Source: Malurus cyaneus samueli (lineage: Eukaryota; Chordata; Aves; Passeriformes; Maluridae). From it: a stretch of DNA of 64,000 bases. Numbering within the stretch: the first letter of the stretch is position 1; each line of letters begins with the position of its first letter. The position numbers were made by a program, and so were the translations under genes. The stretch covers positions 4,709,527-4,773,526 of the forward strand of contig CM019219.1 of NCBI GenBank assembly GCA_009741485.1, in the 5' to 3' direction. Positions 38,729-52,322 of the stretch are shown here, in pieces. The notes below the pieces were generated by a model, which was given only the letters and a program-made list of their open reading frames with translations, ran no database searches and had not been told where the DNA came from.

Positions 38729-41700
38729 GCTACACGAGGGGACAGCTTTCTCAACTGGTTACAGCCAAGGGGTGAAATAATACAAATGAATCTCAGGGGC
38801 TGCAAAGGGCTGCTGCAGTGAGGAGCTGAGATTTGGGAGGGCAATAATTCACAATCTCCAGGGACCTCCTGCTGCTGATTTCTCTTGCCCTGGAGCTCCG
38901 TGGGACCACAGGCAAGGGGCTGCTCGTCCCTGTGCCCACCTGGGTCTGTGGATTAGTTAAACTTTGTGCAAGAGGCTGCACCATCTTTCCTTGTGCTCAG
39001 CAGCACCAAAGGACCCTGCATCTGCAGTGCTGCTATCATCAGAGGTAAACACTGAATATTTTTAAAAGTTCATAAGGAGGACAGGAAACACTAATGGTCA
39101 CTTCTGTGAAATTACTGAGCTGTCGACACAGCCTCCAGCAGCCAGCCTTGTGAGGAAAGGTTAAGTGCCTCCATCAGGCTTTCCATACCTATATGCATTT
39201 CACTGTTGCTGAATTCAATATATGGGAGCTTACTGTAAGCTTATAAACCTTGCAAGGAGTAATGCTATCAGCTTTAAGGTATGTGCATATCCCCTTTCAC
39301 ATGTCAGCACAGAGCTGCCCAGAACTCAGAAAGCAAACCAGGATTTTCAAAAGCTTTTTGAAAACTTCCAAGAATTTCATTAAGCCATTCCTATAGAGGA
39401 AAATTACAGATTTTGGTAGTGAAATGCAGATACTTAAGAAAACGTAAGGTATGCTTAGTTTCAGTGTCTCAGAAAGAAATGATATGCAGTGATCTCAAAA
39501 AAAATATCATGAAGAAGCAGAAAAAAGATCACCTGGCTTAACTAATTTTGAGAAGAAAGACCGACCTGGACAGAGTCTTAGGTTTTCAACCAGCCAAAGT
39601 CTACAGTGACTTCAAAGGAAAAGTTCCCTGGGTGTCAGCTACAGGAATGTTCTTTGATCTGCTTGGACATTACTGTGGCATTAATCATGACTCCACTATA
39701 AGATAATTAATGATGACATGCATTTTTTAAAATTTGCTTACATGGCACAGCTAAGTGAAGAACCAGGCTGAAAAAATAGCCCTAACAATTAAACAGGGGA
39801 TCATTCCTGAATAATTAGTGTAAATTCCTGTAAATACACTGATCCATGTCCTACAAATTACTACAAAACAAATAAAATATGCTGATTTATACACAGAAAA
39901 TAAAAACCACATGCCGCTCCACAGCAGAAGGGAACGTCATTGCACACTCTGTTTTCCATGCTACAGAGACACCTGCATTAATATTCCTTTATTAGATCCT
40001 TAAGCTCAGCTGCTTTACAGAACACAGGTCGGTTGCAAGGAGAGATTTTGACCATGAAAGATTAAACAGTTGACTCAGATGTACAAAGTTAACTGGTGGT
40101 AGAGACCATTCTCCTGCTCTCCAGCCTCATCCATCACAACTTAAAAGGCAGGAAAAAAAAAAATCTTCTATGCCAGTGCTGGGATACACAACTGTGAGTG
40201 GTGCTTGGTGGCCTGCTCCACTCCAGTTTCAGTCTCCTGAGCCCTTTCCTCTTTCCAGGTGCAGGATTTACTCACAGTTAGAAAAATTGCTCACTTTGCA
40301 ACTGATCCCAGACCCCTCTTAAACAGCTGTGAGTCCCTGATGCGTGTCCCAGGCCTGGAAGTTTCTTTTCCCAGGGGCTGGAGGAAGGGGCCATGCCCTG
40401 AGCCCTCTCACCCTGCTCCTTTCCAGGGTGGCAGTGCCAGGGAAAGGAGCTGAGCCCTGCGGCACTTCACAGCTGGGATCAGGAAGAGAGAAAATAATCC
40501 CCACCACTCAACAGACCAGCTACAGCATCATCTAAGGGGGTTTTACCCAAAAAATACACAAAAAACGTGTACAGTGAGATCACAGGCAGACACAGAGAGC
40601 TACAGACAGGAACATTTATAAATGAGGGTGCGTTCCCCACCAAGCTCACATCCCATCACCTCTCACTGCACTGTAGTGGTTGGCATGTGGGCTACCCTGG
40701 CCAGAAAAGGAGCTGCTCGTCAAATAACACCCTACACTTCTGAAAAGAAGGCAGAGTCAGAGCATAAATTACCCTCAAGTCCGTGCCAGTTGTCACGGAT
40801 TGACATGAAAGCCTAAGCATTTGATTATGTTGTAAATATTCAGATACCAGCCTGGTCAGCTGGACTGCTTCTTCCTTTAGGCAGGTTACTGCATGGAAAT
40901 GAGTTCCTGGATTCCTATTTTTAGTGCAAAAATAGAGGTTCAAAACCCTGTAAGAACGGTTAAAACAGTAAATTGCAAAGGTATGGAGAAAATTTTAAAA
41001 ACCTTACAGAATTCACAAGGTTCAGTAAATTGTATTTGTGATATCTGTGCTCACCCCATTGATACAAAGTGATTATAAATATTCCTGCATAATCAGTAAA
41101 CTGAGCCTTGGGCTTATTTCTCAAAAGTAATAGGAACTGGCACCCAAATATGCTTTCTTTAGCTTAAAAAAATATACTCATGGCCAGTTGGTTCAATGGA
41201 AAATGATGGTGACTTTGCCATGTTCCATTAAATAAAAAATTAATACCATTGAGCTTGAATTGAGCCTTTGACTCTTGCTCAAATTTTGAGGCTTCCTTCT
41301 TTTGAAAGAAAACAAATATACACTTCATGTAGCAGATCAAGACAGAGGCATAAGACAGGAGCTAGTGGGAAGATCAACACAAAGCTGTATCAAGCTAAAG
41401 AAAGCTTCTCTCTAACAGTGAAAAGAATGAATAAAAATTACAAGACCTATGGAGAAGAAAGGGGAAGAGATTCCCCTTCTCTCAAATCAAATGTGAACTA
41501 CAGCATCAAGCTAAGCATTAAGCACAATAAAAATGGGGGGGACTTAGTGCCTCACACCCAGGAGTGCTTTCTAGACTGCTAAATCCTGAAATAAATAGGT
41601 AGAAAAGTAGGGGCCTGTCAGTTGTGGCTCCTTTTGTATTGTTATTACTGTCTGCAGCAAGTGTATCAAGCAGGATTTGTGGTGTGGGTGATGGCTTAAG

Positions 41701-44326
41701 AGGGAAGAGATTAATATTTTATACCATGAAAGTATCATGAAGCCATTCCAAAGTAGGGATAAAGCATGCAAACAAAAATGCAACTGTGGTCACTTTCAGA
41801 ATCTATTTCAAAAATCTACTTAAGAGCTGAATTTGTACCCACTGAATAGTGTCAGGGAATGCAGTGGCATTATTCTCAGACTAAGATGAGTATAAGATTC
41901 TAGTTGTAAAATTAATAGCTGTGTTTACAAGGTCTTTAAGATGCTGCCTATTTTTACTCAGTGAATCACTGCCCTTCTTTACAAAGTATATTTCATTAAT
42001 CTTAGCAATGCACTCAAATCTCAGTGGAGTTGCTCTGCTTACATACCAAATCTGACGTTCTAAGGCTAAACTATTTGTCACAGTATTCAACTTTAATAAA
42101 ATCTGTATTTATTGGAAGATACCATTTCCTCACATTCTCTTTAATCAAAACAACCGATTCCTGTCAAGCAATTTCTCTCCCTCTTCCCCCTCCCTAGAGG
42201 AAAACAGTAAGATTTATAAAAAGCAAAATTCACTCCTGTGCAAAATTTTGCAATCCTAAAAATTAGCTTTATCCTCCAGCTGAACATCATCAGCTAAGAT
42301 CAAATGAAACTTCATCTGCAATGAGGTATTAGAGGAGTTAATACATCACTTGTTTGTGTTTTTTTAAACACAGTCATTGTGATTTGCAATCAGTCCAGAT
42401 GTAAAGATAATGGTAATAGTGCAGATGTATGTTAGTGAAGCATCTGCAAATCTCATCACCTTTTTAATGAAACAAGCAAAACCTCCTTAAAAAAACAAGT
42501 CTTCCCGCAATTATCTGCTGGAATTAGGCATCAAGCCCCCTAACTACTTATACATAATGTGATTTTTTTTTTTATGCAAGAAGGCAAGAGTCAAGAATGT
42601 GAAGCATTAACTTTCACTGATGAGCAACTGCTCAAATCACCTCCGTCAACAAATCGTTCACCTCGTGGGACTATTCACGTCAGAAAATTATCAACTGCTT
42701 CAATGTTTATAGGATGGCATCTTCAGCTGGCACCTGCACTGGCAGCCTCACCCAGGCAGCATTTGTACCTTCCCCTTTCAAGATGTGATGCTGCATCCCC
42801 AGATCTGAGCGATAACCGGAGCGCCGAGATGAGCAAAGGGCACAGATCAAAGCTTTGCTGCCTGCCCTCCTTGGTATCTGGCCCTAGAAACATGCCAGAC
42901 CTCTCACAGCTGCCTCTTCCCTGCTCAGAAGACACATTTTAACAGAGCTTCATATCCAGTATTTAATTCCCTATTTTAATTTCTTCTCACTTCATTGTAT
43001 TTAAAAACTGAAATGTGTTTTTTAAAAACTCATTAAGTATTTTTTTAAATTTAGGCCAGGGACTCTAAACAAAAGAATGCTCTGTCCTCACCTTGTAAAA
43101 TATTTCTGGGCTTCTAAACAAGCTTCATGCCTTCACACAGCTGGTAAACGTTTGCTTAAAAATATATTCCAACAATCCCTTTGAAAAAGATCTGTAACCT
43201 ATAGACTCAAGCTTTATCTTGGAAGCCTCATTTACACAGCACATCCATGAGTCAAAAAAGCTGCCTTCTGCTTATTTCACTCTTTGCAATTACCAGTTTG
43301 TTTATATCAACCAGCACACCAAGGTCTTGGAGAGGTCACTCAATAAATAATAAATTTCCCTATCTGCTTTCCCAACTATGCTCACGGAGCCAGAGTTTAC
43401 TTCCTTCACTTGACTCCATGAATAATCCCAGGCCCGTGGTATTATTCAAGCCATAAGCTGCTAATAAGCAAGGATAAATTATTAGCAACCTGAAATGCTG
43501 GCGAGGTTAAACATTAACGTGTTGTGCAGGCAGATTACAGCGTCACTTTTGGGCAGGCTGCAAGCTCCTACCTGTGCCACATCCACAGCCCTTCGTGGCC
43601 TCTGCTATTTATGATCCACAGAAAAGAGAGATGTGTTCCCCCCACGAGAGCTGCAGGCAAACAGCATCCCAAAAAAGGAAGAGAAAACAATATGCTGAAT
43701 CCATCAAAGATTGTTACTTCATAGACTTTTCACAGCCAAATAAACATTCTGCAGCTGGAGGTCTGCATGAGCCAGAATAACAAATGTCCCGAGACCTGCT
43801 AGAGATTTTGGATTAGGCTGTCTGATGAAAGAGGTTGATCCTGTGCATGCATGCATGGACAGAGGCAAGCATTTAGTGTACAGGTCCTGAAGAATAATTA
43901 CCTGAAACCTGAAAGAAGCTTTTTTTTTGTGTTTTTTTGTTGTTCCAAGGATTGGCAGGGTTTGGGGACAGGGGGAGATTTGGGTTGGGTTTATTTTTCA
44001 GGGGCCAGTGGCCCACTGGCAGGTACCACACTCTGGGGCTTTGGGAGTGATCCCTGAGCTTACACAGCCTCAGGGATTTGAGGGATATATTCAAACAGGG
44101 ACATTTTTAGGGTGTTCACCTGGGACCATGTCCCTCAGTCCCTGGTGCAACCCTGACTTCTTTGCCAATCTTCAGTTGTCTCAGGAATGGCTTCTTCGAA
44201 CACTGCCATCAGCTGGCAAATTCCTACATTTCTCCTTCCCTTTCCCTCCCCACCTCTGGAAGGAGTTGGCTGTACTCACAGCTGCCTGGGCAGGTGGATT
44301 TTAACACTTTTAAACAGCTATTTTTA

Positions 44327-44343
44327 TTTTTTTTTTTTTTTTT
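44327..44343. repeat. Poly(T) run, 17 bp
   Basis: This is a T run about 150 bp upstream of the old CR1 fragment. Confidence 0.9.
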
Positions 44344-44489
44344 GGCAGTGACCTTTCCCAACAATTCTGAAGAAAACTAAACTGTTTCAGGAGAGGGGAC
44401 CCTGCTGTGAGTCAGTAGCAGTTGACAAGATGGAAAATGAGGGATGAGAATTTGACAGCAGAGCAGGGCTGCTCGCAGGGTGCCACAGA

Positions 44490-45490
44490 TATCTGTGACA
44501 GGACTCGGACTATTCAGTGTATTTATAAATGGTCTGGAAAAGAGATAAATAACAAGATGGCATCTGCTGCCAAGATGAATTTCCTCAGGACAATTGTAAC
44601 AAAAACAGTCTGCAAAGAGTTGCAGGAGTATCTTGCAGTATTGAATCACTCAAGAGTTAGGAGGAAAAAAAAAAAAGGCAATATTCTGTGTGAGACAGCA
44701 CACGAAGGAAAACAACTCTTGCTATATCCACCAAACAAAGGGCTCCAAATTAAACATTGCAGCTCAGGAGACAAATTTCTGAGGTCACCATCAATAGGCC
44801 TTGTAATGAATACTTGTGGCAGTGGGGAAAAAACACAAACAAACATCGAGTTAAAATGGTGACAAGAAGAAAGTACAATGTGGTCAGCATCACTGTGCCA
44901 CTGCCCACAGAGCACACCAGTGCCAGGTAGTTGGGACACCCAATTAAAAAATGACACAGAATTAGAAGATGCAAAGGGCCAGAGATGATAGATCTGGACC
45001 TTTCTGCCTGGAGTTATATTATTTATGAGAGGACATGATAAAAGGTTATAAAATCATGGATGGTCTAATAGAAATTGCAGAAGCAATGAAATCAACATGT
45101 TAAAAAAAAAATAAAAACCAAACCAACACAGAAAAAAAACCCAGAAATATTTGATTGGTTTGTGGATAATTCCCTTTCTTCCCCCTCCAAGACTCTTCCA
45201 AATCTTCACAATGACTGCTTTCTGATGTTGCCAAAACATAAGTCATGCGTTGACCAAGTCCCTCATGAAGGACACATGTGGGGAAGTTTGCATGTTTTTG
45301 TTACATGAGGGAACTCATTGCCACAGAAAAGCTGCTCAGGCCAAAACCAGAAATGTGATCCAAAAAATGGATTAAATAAATTCACAAAGGATAGATCCCT
45401 CTGTCAAAACCCCACAGGGTACCACCACCTTCTGCTCAGAAAGTCCCTGGAGTGGACTGAAAGGATCAGCCTGAGGAAGGATTGTGCTAT
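44490..45490 (+). mobile_element. Old, decayed CR1-type LINE fragment (3' part)
   Basis: Several separated segments follow, in order, the 3' third of the ancient CR1 family widespread in reptiles and turtles. These are 'gactattcagtgtatttata' with 'aaatggtctggaaaagagat' (about 44507-44547), 'cagtctgcaaagagttgcag' (about 44608), 'atgataaaaggttataaaat' (about 45036), 'gggaactcattgccacag' (about 45309) and 'aaattcacaaaggatagatc' (about 45377). Divergence and indels are heavy and no coding capacity remains. An A-rich stretch at about 45099-45140 interrupts it between the 'ataaaatcatggatgg' and 'aactcattgcc' parts. The ends are approximate. I recognised the family from memory of its consensus, not from a search. 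Confidence 0.75.
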
Positions 45491-46127
45491 CCACGCCTTT
45501 CCACAGGCACCTGCTGCTATTCAGGGCCCACCAGTGACACGTGACAAAGAGGAGATTTATTTCAAATGCTTTCCTGCTCTCCAAACTCAAAGTTTTGTGG
45601 GTTTTTTAATTCCTGAACCATTCCTGTCTCTCATCCAGCAAAGAGTGAAAGGAGATGCACACTAAACACCCAAGGCTGCCAGGACAGGTGTATGGTAACC
45701 TTGAGAGAAGCTCACATCACGTGTAAATCATCTGGATAGTTCTTCCTAAAACCCTGCTGCTGCTGAAATAAACAAAGCACAAACTCTCCCAGATGTGTGC
45801 TTCACGAGGGATTCTCAGTCAACGTATGATTTAGAGTTTGGCATCCTCAGAAAACACAAAACCATGATTCAAAGATGGAATGTAGATGTGGAATTGCTAA
45901 GGAGGGAGATAAAAAAGGGTTTATTCATAGATTAGTCCAAACTCCTGTATTTGTAAGCTTTTTCACAGCTTCCAAATGTTGCATTGGGCAACTATCCTTC
46001 CTCTCACAGTAAGATTAAGGATGAGTGTCCAGATTCCCTTAATTTTCCGTAACAAGCAAAATTTCCTCTGAAAATCTTGCAGGGTGAGCAGTTGCATTTT
46101 TGTGCAACAAAAGAGGGAAAAGTAGGC

Positions 46128-46163
46128 TGCTCCACTGATTTCTGATTGCTCCACTGATTTCTG
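46128..46163. repeat. Direct duplication, 19-bp period
   Basis: TGCTCCACTGATTTCTG occurs at 46128 and 46147 without mismatch. Confidence 0.9.
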
Positions 46164-47603
46164 CTGGAGAAAGGTTTGCCACGCCAAGCAGCGAAGATCA
46201 CCCCTACAAAAAGCAACTCTTCTAGAGCTTATCACCAGAATCCTTCCTCCTTCAGACACCCAGAGCACTGGGAAAATAAAGAAACAAAGCCTGTAACAAC
46301 CAAAACTAAAGTAGATGGAAGAGAGTACATTGGCTGAAAGAAATTACCAATATAACCTTCATCCCCAGGAAGAAACAAAACCTACTCTAAGAGGGAAGAG
46401 GAAGATGAAATCAGGAGAAAGCTAAGGACAAGCCTTAAACACCAGCATGAATGAATATATCTCTATATATATCTGTATCTTCCACAGACATTTTGGCAAC
46501 CTTGGCTAAATGATGATTTAGCCTGGCATCCATTCTTTCCAACTCATCTGCTTGTTCAAGGTGTCAGTTCCCTTGCACTGCCTACAGGAATATTTTGATG
46601 GAGGTGTCACCGAGGACTCACTGGCGCTGTTTTCACTCAGCATCATTGACATCTTCCCTTTGTTTCTGAATCTCCTCTTCTTCCAGCTGCATTTCTGTCT
46701 TTTTTTACCCTTTTTTCACAAGATGAGATCCTCCATCAGGGCCTTCTGGAGATGCTGGCAAGTGAACACCACTGTAAAGTTACAGAATTTCTCCCTTTCT
46801 CTGGTAGGTAGGCCCTTTCCTGGGACACACAAGAGAAAATTGAGGGAGCACTCTGAGGAAGGCAGAGTCTGAAGCTTTCACTGTAAATAAAGACTTCCTA
46901 CAGAGCCATGAAGGTCTCCCATGACACATGCATGGAGAGGAAAAATAAGAAGAGTTTCAGTAATTTTAGATAGGAGCCTTGTCACGCAGACTAAACACTG
47001 ACCAAAGAGCAACCAAGGATAATAGGAGAGTGTAAATACATAAAGCCTTACATGTGGTCAGGAAACTGACATTTAATCCAAACTAATTAAATATGTTTTA
47101 AACAGTACATCAAAGACTTCTCAAATTCAAAGGTGGTGTCAGAAACAGAAGACAGGGAAAATAAACGAGACAGAAAAGTGGGAAAGAACAAAATGTGGGA
47201 GTTTTGGTCTAGAAAAGTTTAGACTGCTCCAACAGAGAGGAAATAAAATCATCCAAATTTATTCGCTGGGAGAATGGTGCTAGGAAAAAGGGATGGGTTG
47301 AGGAGCACTGGGAACTAGCAAACAGCATCCAAAAAGTCATCGTTCTGTACACCCACACGAGGTGAAGATTGGCTCTTTGAGCAGCGAGGCAAAAGAGGCA
47401 TTGTGTGAAAAAATACGGTAACTTCTAGAACTTGCAACATAACCTCAGCCTAGCAGGAAGAGCCAGGCTCACAGTGAAATCATGCATTCAATGGGACCCA
47501 AGAGAATACTCAACCAAGGCAAAAAATAGCTGCTCCAGCTTATGAACCGCCCCTCCGGCACCCTCGGGACAAAAGGGAGCTCCACGAGCAACCTCAGTGG
47601 GGA

Positions 47604-47657
47604 AAACTGCTCAGAAATACCCTGATGAAATAAACTGCTCAGAAATATCCTGATGAA
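47604..47657. repeat. Direct duplication, 28-bp period
   Basis: AAACTGCTCAGAAATA, then C or T, then CCTGATGAAATA occurs twice in tandem, with one mismatch. Confidence 0.85.
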
Positions 47658-50600
47658 ATACTCTGTGTGGTGCTGCCCCTTCCCCAGGGCCCTTCCCCAC
47701 CACTGCAGCTGTTTTGGCTGGTTTGGAGGTGGGGCAGGGTGAGGAGCAGGTTCATTCTCCCTGAACGGCCAAATCTGTCCCTCTGCTGGGAGGAAACTCA
47801 TCCTGAGGGCTGAATGCACAAAATCTGAGCTGGGCCATCCAAGCTGACAGGCTGGAAGAAGGAGAGAACAAAACCTGTTCAACTTGGCAAGACTGGTGAG
47901 GAACAGAAAGTACCTGGGAAAATGAAAACTGCACAAAAGGGATTGCATGAGTAAAGCAGATGAGAGTAAGGAAAATTGAACCAGAAAAAAAAAATCAAGA
48001 TTTCTTGGGCTCATAAAAAAATTTCTAAAGAGACAGACACATAAATGGAGAATTTTTATACCACAATGTTTCATACCTTTGGAAGTACATGGCAGACAAG
48101 GGACAGGATGACGTAGCAGGCCTTTCCCAGTGGCTTCCAGTAGTTTCCCTTCAGCTCTATCCATGAGGTTTTAGTGCCTGGAACAGCTCTGCTGCAGTGA
48201 GAACTGGCTGCTCCCTGAGCACAAACAAGCTGCATTTCCAACCAGCAGGCAGTGCCCCTGTGGAGTCCATGGGACTACTCATGCATAGAAACGCATCCCT
48301 AGGTGCTGGAAATGATGGATATAGAGATTTTCCAGCCTTGGCTGTACCACCAAGAAATTAGCTGTGAATCACTGTTTTCCTGCTGCAGCACAGACAACTG
48401 CCCTTCCTTTGCTGTTTGCATTATTTGCTCCCAGGTCAGGATTGAGGCTCGAGTACCTGTGTTTTTTCTGCTCCTTCCAGCCCACCCTTCTTCCCTGAAT
48501 AAGTGCTTCTGACAGCTCCTTAACTGCATCTGAAAGGACATTACACGAGCTGCAAGCAGCTGAGCCAGTTGAACAGCCTCATCCATCTTCCTCCTCACCT
48601 GTGTTTTGTTCCATCCCTTCATTTTTAACCAGCAACTCTGTGCATCTTTTTTTAATTAAGTAAAATACCCATCATCTTTGCAATATTTTCTTTAGAATGT
48701 TTACTTTAATTTTGGCTTCCCCGCTTAATCTTTTTCACAAAGCCGTATGCATTTTTAAATCAGCCAAGGAAAATAATTACAAAGATAATCCAGCTGAGTG
48801 TAATCAAACTGCAGGGTTCTTTATTTTCCTGGCCTTTTAATTTAATTTCACATCCTGTGGTCTTAAAGAAATATTAGGATTATATCATCTTGTTATTGTT
48901 TAGATTACATGCCAGTAAAAATAAGGGGCAACCAATTCTCTTCTCACCCACTGCCACACAGAAAACTCATACAGCACACAGAATATTTTCAAAATAAAGA
49001 TCATGGGGAAGATCTCAGATGAACATGAGTTAGACCCCTATCTCCCATTTTTCTGTCCAGAACCTGTGTACATTTGGTTGGATTTGACTAATATTACACA
49101 AGCACGGTAACTGATTTGATAAAACAACCTGCTTTTAATCTTTTTCTGTACAAAAATACGGGTCCTGATGTGATTCTGCAGCTTTCTTTGGATCAACAGA
49201 AACCAGAAGTCATTCACAGAGTGACACTGGTAGAAAACCAGTATGGAGAAGAATCAGTCAGCCAAACAACAAAAACACAACTTCTGTCTCTACCCATGCA
49301 GAAGGACTCTGCCCCCATCCTAGCAGTCAGTTTTGGGGTTTGTGGAGATCACAGCACATCTGCAATAAGTCTGACTACACATCTGGGGCTTCAGACCCTT
49401 CAGGGCAAGCATCAAAGTCCTCAGCCCACAGGTCTTCACCCCTGAGTTGGGAAGAGACCATGAGGAGCTCTCAGCTAGCACAGCAGTACCTGGGAAGGGA
49501 GCTCATCTTCCAGAAACTCACACCAGATGCAACTGTGGGGTCTTTGCTGAGCACTTTTTCCAGTAGTAACCTGTGCTGTCCACAGGTATAAAGGAAAAAG
49601 GAAGCAGGATTAGCCACCAAACAGGTAAAACTCAACCCCATGGCCTAAAAGCACCAAAGTCAGAGCTGCTCAATTCCACTCAAGCTGTTTCTCCTTCAAA
49701 ATGGGGCAGCACGTGCCTATCAAAAACTCGAGGGGACAAAGGCATGGACAGGTAGGGCCCATGTTGGGGTGAAATCACGGCTGAGACTTTAATTCTGGAG
49801 CTGTTTATCACAAAGACACATGGGTTAGTTTGGTCCAAGGCTGCTGCTCTGGTAACATTCAGCAGAGAATCTCTAAAACCACCTTTCTGGTGTTCTTGAC
49901 AAAGTTCTCAGAATATTCTCAATTAACACAAAAAACGAAGATAGACAGAGTCATGAAGTTATGCCAATGTCTTGTACAAGTACTGAAAATTCTTTCTTGA
50001 GTGGATAATTTCAGCAACACTGAGTTAAAACCTTCTCAGGAAAAGAACATGCTGATAACAGAGACAGGCAGCCTCTTCCTAGATTTATTATTCTGCACTA
50101 GAGGAAAGCAATCCCATGAGATTAATGGAGCAGATGTAAGTAGTTCTACTCAAACCTCCATGGTTAACATTTGTACTAAAAGTTTTACTACATAATAGGT
50201 TCTCTGTGCTAATAACCTGGCTCACTACTAAATATTTTTTAAATGCCTGCAAACCCAACAAGACAGATAGCAATCTGGCCATAACAGTTCCACAAAACAA
50301 CACAGGAGGGGCAGGAAGGGGCATGGTTCCCTTTCCAGTGAAAAAATCTGGATGGAAAAGCTCTTGGTTTCTCCAGCATTGCCACATCCCCAGACCTGCT
50401 GGGGGTCCATGACCAGCCATGGAGAAAATCCCAGAGTGTCCACCCAGGACACAGCTACAGCTCTAAACTTCTTCTCTAAAAAGAAATTTTGAAGTGATTC
50501 AGACTACCACATTCTTTTCACAAAGGTCTGAAAAAAAAATCCTGTTTTCTGAATTTCCTTAATTAAAATACAATGAAATGGTCTTGAGTTTTCTGGATAC

Positions 50601-52039
50601 TTCTTTTTTTCTCCAGAAAGAAATGGGTTTTGGCTGGAAAAGGAATCTAATTTTTTTAACTGCTGCTTAAAAGCACCCTGTTGAATCTGAAGCAACGGCT
50701 GATTCCATTCTCAAAATACTTTTTTTTTGAAAGCTATTACAATGGAGAGCTTCTCTTGAACTCTAAAAAGAAAACTAAACTGAGACACCACATGCAAGCT
50801 TCCTCTGCTCACAATGTTTTCCATACAAACCATTTTGGTTTTACGTCAAGGGACAGAGGATAGGACCTCGGATTCTGCATTCAATACACTGGTTAATGAA
50901 GTTGCAATAACCATATTCTCCATGGAGTCTTGGCTGTCACTATAGCCACCTTCTTTTCTTCAAAATATGCTTTTCATTGTTCTCCTGCCCTTTTTCCAAC
51001 TGCTCTGCAGCCAAGTTCTTGGAAAGCAAGCACGCTTCATGTTTAGGATTTATTGCTAGTCTTTTGCCAATAAGGACACACACAAATCTCTCCTGTGATC
51101 ATCCTGCAAAAGCAAGCTAAAAATACAGCAATTTATGAACGGGGACATTTTGCATGTTATATGGCATCAGTGTGCACGCATCAAAAAATTCTGGGAGTAT
51201 AAAAGGTCGCCACTTTTGTCTAGGCCAATAGAAGGCTTTGCTTGGGTGCCATAAATAAGCTTATTTTAGAATTCCAGCCTACCTAAAAAGGGAAAAAAGG
51301 ATTTGCATCGTGTTTGAGTGGTTGATGGGTTTTGGTTTTTTTCCTTTTATATGGTAAACTTTGCTCTTTAAAAACTCTGGGTTTGACAAAAAGCACAGTA
51401 CATCTTCCAAACTGGCTGCTTTAAAACTAATGACTAAATTAGACATCACAGTTACCACTAAAATTTCAAAGTGGTGAGAACTGTCTGTTTGTACAAATTC
51501 ATAGAAGATTTTGCAATTTCAGAGTCAAGTTGTATTTGTGTTTTGAAATGTGTTTCAGGTTGTCTGAGGAAGCTCCTGCCCACAGAAGCAGCAGGAAACA
51601 TCAGGGAAGGCTGATCCTATGGCTAGGAAGGAATGGCCCATGAGGAAGAGTACTCAGGTGACCACAATGCCTTGGTCATGCTTTTCTGACCATATTGTTC
51701 ATTTTTCACACAAACAGTTTAACCATCAGCTTCTTTGAAAGGTTTGTCTTTTATCAGATTTTGCTTTTGACAGGCAAGAGTAGCTTCAGGACTCTGGATA
51801 TGATTTAAAGCTTCTCCAGATTAGGAAATGTTCAGTTCCTCTGGGATGCTGGGAGATTCAGCTCATGGTCTCTCCTGGCTCCCTGTTACTGATGATGCCC
51901 ACTGCCATAACCACCACAAAATGGGAAAATGAACTGGGACTCACTGCCCAACCTGGATTTGCTGCTGGCAGTGTGGGGCATCTCCAGTCCTCGTGGCTGG
52001 ATGATTCTGTGGCTCAGACACCATTGCTGAGAGTCGGGA

Positions 52040-52322
52040 ATGGTGGTGAAAAGGAAGGTCAATGAAATGGCTTTAAACCAACAGAGGGCAGGGTTTGATG
52101 GGATTTTGGGAAGAAATTCTTCCCTGTGAGAGTGGGGAGGCCTGGCACAGGGTGCCCAGAGAGTCTGTGGCTGCCCCTGGATCCCTGGAAATGTCCAAGG
52201 CCGGGACAGAACTTGCAGCACCCTGGGATAGGGGAGATGTCCCCACCCAAGGCAGGGCAGTGGAACTGGATGGGCTTTAAGGCCCCTTCCAATCCAAACC
52301 ATTCTCTGATTCTATGAAGATG
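52040..52322 (+). mobile_element. CR1 LINE 3' end, 5'-truncated
   Basis: This is a clear bird CR1 3' terminus. It includes 'gggaagaaattcttccctgt', 'cctggcacagggtgcccag', 'tggatccctggaaatgtc', 'ggaactggatgggctttaa' and the tail 'attctctgattctatgaaga' with one intact ATTCTATG octamer. It is severely 5'-truncated, as most CR1 copies are. It lies on the plus strand, antisense to GRK5 transcription. The left end is uncertain, somewhere between about 52025 and 52068. Confidence 0.92.

Larger units (their letters stand above)
33712..44489. other. Non-coding intronic stretch
   Basis: No gene recognised. A 263-codon minus-strand frame spans 34073-34864 (see findings). From 39000 to 44300 the DNA is AT-rich and nearly free of CpG. 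The inverted repeat at 38701 and a (GCAT)n palindrome at about 43846 are the only structures noticed. Confidence 0.6.
45491..52039. other. Non-coding intronic stretch
   Basis: No gene recognised. It holds two short duplications (46128, 47604) and a possible second decayed CR1 relic around 47180-47270. A 231-codon minus frame (47469-48164) has no recognisable domain. Confidence 0.55.

Noticed and set aside
47180..47270. Possible second old CR1 relic
   Set aside because: A short stretch (tctagaaaagtttagactg ... ataaaatcatc) recalls the CR1 3' region, but the match is too short and gapped to support by eye.
47469..48164. 231-codon minus-strand frame with hydrophobic stretches
   Set aside because: No recognised family, no splice or promoter context, and it includes part of a short DNA duplication. 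It is most likely chance.
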